Assembly: GCA_964017185.1 (NCBI GenBank)
Contig: OZ024883.1
Span: 45,626,997-45,690,996 of the forward strand
DNA: 64,000 nt
Direction of reading: 5' to 3'
Origin: Rugalucina vietnamica
Taxonomy: Eukaryota > Mollusca > Bivalvia > Lucinida > Lucinidae
Each line of letters opens with the position of its first letter. Position 1 is the first letter of the stretch. Both the position numbers and the translations under genes were made by a program. The notes under the pieces were generated by a model, which saw nothing but the letters and a program-made list of their open reading frames with translations, made no database searches and had not been told where the DNA came from. This document shows positions 23,141-31,904 of the stretch, one piece after another.

Positions 23141-23524
23141 TGGACGAAAAACGTCCACATTTAATGGACTTGCTATTGCCATTACGCCATTACCACACTT
23201 TTTTTTTTGTCTTCTCTGCGCAATATACACACATAAACAAGTCAACAGGTACATAAAAAGTTAAGTGCGCGCCATGTATACCGAGCGGTCACCTTTTCAA
23301 AACGGGACGAAAAACGTCCAGTGGAGTCGGGAGCATTGCTGATCGTAAATGAAGGCGCCGGCGGCGTTCCCGGGCCGTCGACGGAGCCGACAGAAGTAGC
23401 GCGCGGTACATGCGTCTCGTGACGGGGCGATCGGCGGACCGAGTCGCGGTCAACTGGGCCGAAGTCGAAGGCGAGGCGGCCGGGTGGACGTTTTCCGTCC
23501 AGCTGGTGTGGACGAATATCGTCC
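23141..23524. promoter_or_regulatory. GC/CpG-rich island with four GGACG...CGTCC hairpins
   Basis: The hairpins are TGGACGAAAAACGTCCA (23141), GGGACGAAAAACGTCC (23304), TGGACGTTTTCCGTCCA (23485) and TGGACGAATATCGTCC (23509). From about 23280 to 23530 the sequence is clearly GC- and CpG-rich (GGCGCCGGCGGCGTTCCCGG), unlike its surroundings. It could be a promoter-like island or part of a transposon. ORFs are open on both strands because of the composition; I assign no protein. The regulatory label is a guess. Confidence 0.35.
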
Positions 23525-23540
23525 TTCGCAGCCTGCTTAG

Positions 23541-23664
23541 AGATGCGTCTAGGTTGTGTGCAAGTGGTGATAAAAGTGACCTAGTTAGGGACTCCATGTC
23601 AAGTTCTGATTCAAGAAGTGCTAGTTTTAATAGACATAAAACAGATCCCCATGAAAAGGAGCAG
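23541..23664 (+). CDS. possible orphan coding exon
   Basis: After CTGCTTAG the frame encodes a serine/aspartate-rich stretch with DKSDLVRDSMSSSDSRSASF and HKTDPHEKEQ, ending at a good donor GAGCAG/GTAAAT. Composition resembles the linker of the PASK-like exons, but the phase fits that last exon only if a different donor or acceptor is used. It may be a further linker exon or an unrelated open stretch. From 23700 to 24490 I see only a GGACCATTGGTCC repeat end at 23718 and AT-rich DNA. Confidence 0.3.
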
Positions 23665-24495
23665 GTAAATCTTACAAATGATAAGTCAAACTTGGAATAT
23701 AGCTCCCATTTTACAGGACCATTGGTCCTCTGGTTGTTGGTTTCTTTCAGACCTGCTAGACTAAAATATAAAGCAAGATATCAAGTCATACATGATATGC
23801 TTATATAGTCAGTCAAGAAATACAAAACGTTGCACTTGTGACAAAAATGGTTAACTGATTCAATCAGCTACTTTTTAAAATATTAGAAAGGGTTTTTAAT
23901 GAAGAACCTCTGATAATCAATCCAGATACATCAGACTTGATCAGTAAGAGCATACAATAGATGTAGGGCTTACAATGATTGAACACTGGCTTTCACAAGT
24001 TTAAGCTAAGCTATTTTTACTGTAGTTTATTGTTAGGGGTATGATTATTATTTCATTTATAAATGCTGAAGAGGCAACAAAGGCGAAATACATGCATGCT
24101 TCATTGGCAACTCTCAAGTACCTAATTGTTTGTAACTTTTTAGAGGGTAATCAGATAATTGTTTTCTGACCATTTGAAAATGACTTAATATTCAAAATGT
24201 CACGCTAAAACGTTGCACTTGTGACATTTTTAGGTATATATTGTTGTAGAAATCTGGTATAGATCCATCTTTTTTTTATGAAATTTTGCATGGAGTTTGA
24301 CACCTTCATAACAAACATTTAAGGTATAAATGAGACCTTATATGTATAAAGCTTATCAGTTCAGCTTTAATATTGAAAAATACTTCATTGATTTTTTTGA
24401 AAACCACCCATATAGAGAAGGTATTCTATAGAATTTCTATCGGCTGTTTCAACTGATTTATGAACGAAGAGTGGTAGAGATTTAAAAAAAATAGA

Positions 24496-24718
24496 TGAAC
24501 CGCCTCATGAGAAAACCAGCAATCTGCTTATGCAAAAACAAAGACGCAGATCAGCTTCGTGGTAACCCCGAAGCTGATCAGTGCCTTTGTTTCGCTGCAT
24601 GGCTAGTACACTTCCTCTTCTTCTTGAATCCGAAATTTTAAGCTTCTAGCCTGCTTCTCTAACTGTACAGGCCGGTTTGTGTTGACCTGGTTGGTTGGTT
24701 TTCTCATGCGAAGGCTCA
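24496..24718 (+). mobile_element. TGAGCC MITE, copy 5
   Basis: Begins TGAACCGCCTCATGAGAAAA and ends TTTTCTCATGCGAAGGCTCA, so both inverted ends are clear. Internal palindrome GCAGATCAGCTTCG / CGAAGCTGATCAG. Confidence 0.8.
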
Positions 24719-24974
24719 GATTATGTGTTTGGTTGTCTTAAAGAGCTTTGTCCTTGTCAACAGCTAACTTCATGTCTGGACAATGCCAAAACATTTACTT
24801 GGACAAATCCTTTATCTGGCTACAGGACCATTGGTCCGTCAGTGCTCACAACACTTGTGTGTGAAGCTACATGTGAATATTTCATGAAAAATCAGTGATA
24901 AGTATGATTGTACATGCATTTGTATTTATACATTGTCACATGATGGAGTTCATTTTTACAGGAAAATCCTCCTG

Positions 24975-25150
24975 TCAGTTTTTAGCTCACCTGAGCCGAA
25001 GGCTCACAAGGTGAGCTTATAGTATAGTAGTCCAGCCGGCGTACGTCCGTCCGTGCGTCTGTCCGTTCACAATTTCAATCTTGAATATCTCTAAGACAAC
25101 AAGTCCAATCGCAATCAAATTTTATCTGAAGCATCATTTAGGAAGGGGAA
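24975..25150 (+). repeat. 5' head of AGCTCACC repeat family
   Basis: Starts with the hairpin AGCTCACCTGAGCC-GAA-GGCTCACAAGGTGAGCT and continues into GTCCGTCCGTGCGTCTGTCC. It leads directly into the 162-bp satellite. Confidence 0.7.
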
Positions 25151-26150
25151 AGGTTGCATTAGGTTTTGGGCCAGGTCAGATCAGAACTCTGGTTTCCATG
25201 GCAACAGATAGCTCCCATTGAGTTATTATGGGGAAAATGTTGTGGCCACTCTAGCAACTTCATTTTTGCTTGGATCTTCTTCATTCTTGCAGGTAACAAG
25301 GACAACCATAACATCTCGGATGAGTTCGAATTTCGGCCAGGTTCGACCTCAGATTGCGGAGTTAGCTGCCCTTGTGCGTCCGGAAAAATCCCCATAGAGT
25401 TATAATGGGAAAAATGTTGTGGCCACTCTAGCGCCTTTATTTTTCAATGGATCTTCTTCATTCTTGCAGGTAACAAGGACAACCATAATATCTCGGATGG
25501 GTTTGAATTTCAGGCAGATCCGATGTCTGACTGTGGAGTTAGCTGCCCTTGAGTGTTTGAAAAAATCATTATTTTGTGTTGTGGCCACTCTAGCGCTTTC
25601 AATTTTGATTGGATCTTCTTCATACTTGGAAGTAACAAGGATAGCCATAACATCTCGGATGAGTTTGAATTTCAGCCAGATTCAACCCTTGACTGCAGAG
25701 TTATCTGCCCTTGACTGTGTGAAAAATCAATATTTAGTGTTGTGGCCACTCTAGCGCCTTCATTTTTATTTGGATCTTCTTTATTCTTTGAAGTAACAAG
25801 GACATTCGTAACATCGCGGATGAGTTCGAATTTCGACCAGATCCGACCTCTGACCGCGGAGTTATCTGCCCTTGAGTGTTTGAAAAATCAATAATTTAGT
25901 GTTGTGGCCACTTTAGCGCTTTCAATTTTGATAAGAACTTCTTCATACTTGGAAGTAACAAGGATAGCCATAACATCTCAGATGAGTTCGATTTTCAGCC
26001 AGATTCAACCCTTGACTGCAGAGTTATCTTCCTTTGAATGTGTGAAAAATCAATATTTAGTGTTGTGGCCACTCTAGCGCCTTTATTTTTATTCAGATCT
26101 TCTTTATTCTTGGAAGTAAGAAGGACATTCATAACATCTGAGAGTTTTGA
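25150..26150 (+). repeat. 162-bp satellite, main block
   Basis: TGTTGTGGCCACTCTAGC or a close variant starts at 25239, 25415, 25577, 25738, 25900 and 26061, giving periods of 176, 162, 161, 162 and 161. Each unit includes GTAACAAGGA and CATCTCGGATGAGTTCGAAT. The plus-strand frame stays open across two units (25419-25754) because the period is about 3 x 54. Confidence 0.9.
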
Positions 26151-26290
26151 GAGTTTTTAGATCAAAGACCAAACCCCTAGCCGGGGTACAAGTCAAAAAC
26201 GTACAAACATATAAACAACAAACCATTTTGAGGAAAGTTACATAATCATAGTGTTTGAAAACACTAAGGACAGCATTGTCCTGTGGAATG

Positions 26291-26710
26291 TCTTATGACT
26301 AGAAAGTAGTGATTAGCTAAGTTGTAAAATGTAAATCAGCCAGCAACGCAGGCACAGATTAGTCTGCTCTAAAATGAACAGCCTAATCAGCACAGCATTG
26401 CCAGCTAGGTACAATTGATACACTAATATAAAACCACAACTTAAATACTATTGAAAATCACTTTGAATGTCTCAAGAATAACTTTGCAAAAACTTTGCGA
26501 CCTTATGACTAGAAAGTAGTGACTAGTTAAGTTGTAAAATGTAGATCAACCAGCAATGCAGGCACAGATTAGCCTGCACCAGTAGGAACAGCCTGATCAG
26601 CACCAGCATTGCCAGCCAGGTATAACCGATACACTAGTGGACCACAACTTAAATATTACGGTAAATCACTTTGAATGTCTCAAGAATAACTTTGCAAAAC
26701 TTTGCGACTT
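26291..26710. repeat. tandem duplication, about 210 bp x 2
   Basis: CTTATGACTAGAAAGTAGTG begins copies at 26292 and 26502, and ATGTCTCAAGAATAACTTTG ends both. The second copy contains the last codons of the LINE reading frame at 26649, so the duplicated segment is LINE 3' end plus flank. It includes an AGGCACAGATTAG...CTGATCAG block resembling the MITE interior. Confidence 0.8.
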
Positions 26711-27607
26711 TAAAAAGTTCTTGCACATCATTGGTGCACATTATGTCCCTGAATGTAATTATTTTACATGCAGTGGTTAGGATCCTTGGCAAATAAACCC
26801 TTCTAGCATCTTCAAAGTAGCTACACTCGAGCATATAATGAAACTCGTCACCAATTTTGTTTAAAAAACATAGTTCACAAATCCTGTCATCTCTTGCAGT
26901 TCTAATAATTCTGCCCCATTCAATGGGAAACCTGTGATTCAACGATCTAAAATGACAAAATGCTGTACTTAAGTCATCTGGTAAGATATCAAAATAGGGT
27001 TCTAACTTCAGTTCCTGTTTAAAAATTCTGTAATTCAAACATTTAGAACTATTAAAAACTAGATCTTTCCATTCACTACAGAACATATCAGTCAATTTAG
27101 CTTTAATAGTTTTGGAAATACTACTTGGAACATTTGACTGTTAGAGCCACAGCTGATTACAGCCACATTCAGATAATATATTCTTTACACAAGTCAGCCA
27201 TTTGGAATGGAAAAAACCTCTGTCATGCATGGCTAAAATAATACTGTATAATTTACTGGAAATTTTATCTTGTTTACCATTGATCAGTCGTTGCCAAAAA
27301 GCTACCATTCTAGATTTAATGCTGATTGATATAGGCACTCGACCTAACTCACCATACAAAATAATGTTTGGCGTTGATTTTTTAGCTTTGAGTATAATTT
27401 TGTAAAACTGAGTGCATAATTTTTCAAGCAGATCATGCTTCTCAAAACCAGTAACCTCAGACCCATGTAACAGAATGGGAGCAACCATAGAATCAAATAG
27501 TTGTAACTGAATATCTACTGGCAATTGAAGATTTCTGGATTTTTTTAACACAGCATACATGGCTTTGCGAGCCTGGTCATAAAGACGTTTATTGTTTTTA
27601 TGAAAAC
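26649..27607 (-). mobile_element. LINE fragment, C-terminal part of reverse-transcriptase ORF
   Basis: A single minus-strand frame with one in-frame TAA between its two open parts (27607-27141 and 27140-26649). It encodes the post-RT region: QLPVDIQLQLFDSMVAPILL, YKIILKAKKSTPN and a cysteine/histidine motif CELCFLNKIGDEFHYMLEC typical of LINE ORF2 C-termini. The catalytic RT core and endonuclease are absent. It interrupts the 162-bp satellite. Confidence 0.8.
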
Positions 27608-27614
27608 GACCATT

Positions 27615-27860
27615 GCTGGAAAGCTGCCCTTTAGTGTTTGAAAAATCAATATTTTGTATTGTGGCCACTCCAGCACCTTCAATTTTGATCGGATCATCTT
27701 CATTCTTGGGAGAAACAAGGATAACCATAACATCTTGGATGAGTTCGATTTTGAGCCAGATTCGACCTTGGACTGTGAAGTTAGCTGCCCTTGAATGTTT
27801 GAAAAATCAATTTTTAGTGTTGCGGCCACTCCAGCATCTTCAATTTTGATCAGATCTGTC
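27615..27860 (+). repeat. 162-bp satellite, second block
   Basis: Units resume with GTGGCCACTCCAGC at about 27660 and GCGGCCACTCCAGC 161 bases later. This is the other side of the array split by the LINE fragment. Confidence 0.85.
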
Positions 27861-27879
27861 CGAAAATTTATCAACACTA

Positions 27880-29445
27880 TCATTTACTTCCACGCCAAAA
27901 CTTCATCTTGTAGCTGCAGCATATCAGAGCTCTGTTTCTTGACTTTTTGTTCCAATTCTAATGCAACATCACACTTGATTTTGAGTCATTTCTCCTTAGT
28001 ATCTATATCTTGCTGCATTATCTCTCCCTGGACTTTAGATGACTCAAACTTCTGATTGAGAACTGTTAAAGCAGCTTGCTGTTTGGCTGCAGCCATTTCT
28101 TTTTCGAGATTAATGTCAAACATCTTTTGTTTGAGTTTCTTGATTTCATTTTCTTGACCCTCAATTTTTTTATATTAATGTTGGGCAATTACTACACTTT
28201 TTGATTTCAGGTGTTGATGAGATCTGTTGTTTCTGTGCTTTGAGAGTGTCCCTTTCTTCTGTTAGTTTTCTTATCTGAACTTGTAGGTCTGTGGTATTGT
28301 TGTGAACTCTTGCAAAGTTGTCTATAGCATTAACAAACTACTTTCAAGCCTCTGTCGTCTGAGCCGTTGCGTCTTGAAATTCTGTAAGGCATTTATTAAT
28401 CGCTGTAAAAGATTCCGGTGTCTGAGTGTCTTTATCAGATGTCGTCGGCTTGTCATTTCCCTTCTTTGCATCACTCTCTGCGTCATGTTAAGTGCATTTA
28501 TCCTTCATCTGTGGTGATGCATTTTCTGTTTGAATCAAGCTATCAACACTGTTTGTGTTCCAGATTCTACGTATCTCCCAGCTTTGACTAATGGGTATCC
28601 TATCTGCTCTTTTGCTCTGCTCTGTTCTTGACATTTTCCATCTGTGCCAGACTTAGCCATCATTTCTTGATATTTTCTGTAGAAAGTGTGTCCATGTTTG
28701 AGCAAGCTTCACATGTGTACTTTCTTTGAGATTTTTCTTACATGTACAACTGGTAGGGTGGTAATTTTGAGCAAATGTAATGGAACCAAAGCTTACAGTC
28801 TCCACATTGTATACCGTCATCGGGGACCAGACTCTCACATATGCCACATTCGTATTTCTCTTCACTCTTCCGCGCCTCCTTAGCTTGCCTTGGCTCACTC
28901 TTCCTTGTCTCTCTCGTAGACTTTGCCTCACAGCAATTTTCCTCTTAGGTTGATTTTACTACCTCCTGCCAGTGACAACTTTCCGATGAAATACCAGCCT
29001 TTGCTAGTCCGTCCGCTCTGAGGTTACCAGTCACTTCACCATGACCTTCTACCAAGCACCATTTAAGCTGTAACTGATTGGAAATCTTATCCAGTGTCGT
29101 CCACAGATCTTTATTCAGGACATCAGACTTCTGCGTTGTTTTCCATCCATTTGCTTTCCATCCGTGAATCCACTTGGTGATCCCATCCTTTACATATTTA
29201 CTGTCAGTGCTTATTTGAACTTGTTTGATTTGATTATGTTTGGCCTGAGCTAATGCAATGATTGCAGCAGTCAGTTTTGCCCTGTTGTTAGTCTGTTTCT
29301 CACCTAATAGGTACTCACTCATGTTGAGAGGGTTTTCATCACTCCAGTATACGCCACACCCTCCCTGGGGGTCCTCCTAGCCATTATTTCTACACGCCCC
29401 GTCCACAAATACGCTAACGAAGTCATCCATCATAGCATCGGTGGT
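27880..29445 (-). pseudogene. decayed ORF: RNase H + PHD finger + coiled coil
   Basis: One minus-strand frame runs through three domains. The first (29430-28960) is RNase HI-like: VFVDGACRNNG (first Asp), NNRAKL (the usual Glu is Lys), ISTDSKYVKDGITKW (Asp), WIHGWKANGWKT and LVEGHGEVTGNLRADGLAK. The next (28870-28690) is a PHD finger: YECGICESLVPDDGIQCGDC, LWFHYICSK, then YTCEACSN. The third (28350-27885) is an acidic linker and a long coiled coil (EIKKLKQKMFDINLEKEM). Stops break it at 29377-29379, after the RNase H domain, inside the PHD finger, and several times in the linker and coil. PHD plus coiled coil is known from ORF1 of some CR1-type LINEs; RNase H in front of it is unexpected. It is probably the ORF1 of a retroelement, dead here. 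Confidence 0.7.
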
Positions 29446-29684
29446 CAAACAAACAGTGATTTCTCAGTAACGGTTGAATGTCTGCGCTTCAAAAGTCACT
29501 GGTTATACGGGACACTTTCTCACCTGACTGTATGTATTTGACAATATTCACGGCTTTCTAGAATGAATTTGGTTAAAATCTTCTAATTTTTCTTGACAGT
29601 TTCAAAATTCATTGTTTACATTCGAACGTCACTTCCGGTCAATATCCGGAATATACGGAATAAAGATCCAGCTAGGCAAAAAAA

Positions 29685-29785
29685 AATGTTTTAACATTTT
29701 AACATTTTGCAATGCCAGCGATCAACGCAAAATGTTATAAAAATGTTAAAAACTCCTAAACTTATTCTGGAAGTCTGAGAATGTT
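29685..29785 (+). repeat. TTTTAACATTTT hairpin repeat, second locus
   Basis: Almost identical to 8556-8650, including the flank AACTCCTAAACTTATTCTGG, and followed by a poly(T) run at about 29785-29800. Confidence 0.8.
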
Positions 29786-29799
29786 TTTTTTTTTTTTTT

Positions 29800-31904
29800 G
29801 GTCCGCTCCTCCTCCCCTTTAACCGACCCCATTACACATTATATTTATTATTTATCATATACATATTTCCTTATAATGTTAACATTATTTACATTAAGTA
29901 AAATTTCTTATAAATGTAATTAAGTAATTCAATTTTGCATCATAAGGACACCCCTGTTCTAATAAATACAGTCATGTATAGGTCTGAACTATATTGAACT
30001 GAATCCAAAAGTATATAATGGGCACTAATGGAGTACCAAGTAGAAGTAGAAGTAAATAATCATATATGCATGCCTTAGAAGGATTCAAAAGATATTCGTA
30101 TGAGGGTATAAGTAAAATTGATATATGGTTAATATATACTGTTGGGTCAAGACATAATAAAAGAATGTGACTGTCGTCTTACGCTACCCCACCCACCGGT
30201 GGCGGTGGTTCGGATTGTTTTTAATCTGTTAAATTTACACCTTCTGTATGTTAGAGACTATAAATATTTTGTTGACAATGTTTAACATGTGCAATGTCCA
30301 CCTACTCGCAGTAAACAAGGTGCAGATCCAAATAATCATAGAGGAAACCGAATCAGGTAGTGAAATTTCGAGTCCTTCATGATCATCGCTTGACAGAGTT
30401 GTCTTTCTTTGAGGCAACTAAACAGCGAAGTGCTAATCAGCGGTACCAAGTAATGTCATACCGGTTAAGGCTGTTAAACAGGGCTTACCACTGGCTTAAG
30501 TCAGCATGAATGAATTAGTTTCATTGAACCATTTCCATGCATTTCAGAAGCATATCTCATTTCAACTGTCTCCCGCCATCCAACTAGCAAAGAACGATTT
30601 CTGTTGCTATGCAACAATTACGGAGAGAATGAACCACAGCTTGTAAGAGGAAAAATAATGATAAAACGAAAGTAAAGAAAAAACATGTTTTGCATTTCAA
30701 ACGCAGTTTCGAGCGTTTGTATGTTCTTGTATAATTTTATTTTGAACTATCACAACTCAAGCATATTTTATTTGTAAGATTAAATGGATTCGCTTGGCGG
30801 AATTCGACTGCGGTAAAATTTTCCGGAAGTTGAATGACACACAAAAATCGACGTCTTCATACTGCAAAACAGAATAGAACAGAACAGAACTTCTAATCGT
30901 AAAGCAACCAACACCTCGTTGTTGTCGCTGCGCGACAACAACTCGGTTGGTTGGTTGCTATTAGATTCTAGAAACATTGCAATATCAAAGTAAAATTATT
31001 TTTCTAAAACTAAAAAAAAATGTCCGAAGGCACATTTTCTCATGTTGTGGCACGTATTTTTAAATCTTAAAGAGCGTTCGTCAGATTTCAAAGAAAAACA
31101 TGAAAAAAGAAAAGAAAAGAAAAAGAAAAATAAAGATTAATGAAAATTGAAACTAAAGGGCTACCATTTATAAAATACTTAAATATTGGTCAATCTATGT
31201 ACAATGATAAAGTGAGAGGCCGTCATTCTGTCCCATAGTGACAGTCTCAACTACTTACCTTGTTTAAGATTAGAGTCTTTCATCGACTAGCATGGTAAAA
31301 TTGTCAAAATATATAAAGTAGTTTGTCTTGGCGTTTGTTGGAAGGTTTATTTTATTGGGTCATTCATAAGCTTTTGTTTAATTAAACGAAGTCTCATTCA
31401 TTTCATTCTCAGTCATAGTATCGCTTTTCTTCAGGGAAATATAGAATCTATGATTTTGATAATCCTCAAAGTTGTGTGATTTAAAGTGATGGACCGAGTA
31501 TGAGATAAAGACTCTGCCGTCAGATTTTCTTTAGTTACAAAACAAATATACAACCTATTCAAAATGTAGTATTTAATTCTCAATTTCTTGTCGCAGAACA
31601 TCGGAATCGTCTTTTACATGCATGTCTGTTAGCAGGTGTGCGTTTATAATAAGAATAAACCAAAACGCATTACTGAATGATGTCCAACTTACATTTGAAC
31701 TTAAAAACTACAAATTTCATGCTACAAATTCCATATGTAATTAAAAGGTTTTTGTGATTATATAAATTTAGTAATCCAATTGAATGGGTCCACTGGGTTT
31801 TGTTACAAATATTTACATCATATTGCATAGCAACTGTTTAACATGCACATGAAATAGCAACAAATAGATGTTGATTCAGTCTCAAAAGACAAAACTTGTT
31901 CAGT
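29800..31904. other. intergenic, no gene seen; one hairpin
   Basis: AT-rich DNA downstream of SELENBP1. The only structure is an inverted repeat at 30902-30958, AACCAACACCTCGTTGTTGT against ACAACAACTCGGTTGGTTGG around TCGCTGCGCG. Confidence 0.6.

Noticed and set aside
23289-23597. 102-codon minus-strand arginine-rich ORF
   Set aside because: It is open because of the GC-rich island and overlaps an open frame on the other strand.
25150-26150. Regular repeats considered as a CRISPR-like array
   Set aside because: Units are contiguous 162-bp satellite copies without spacers, in an animal genome.
28945-29322. Functional ribonuclease H1 gene
   Set aside because: A catalytic Glu is replaced by Lys, a stop lies in the N-terminal part, and the same frame runs on into a PHD finger.
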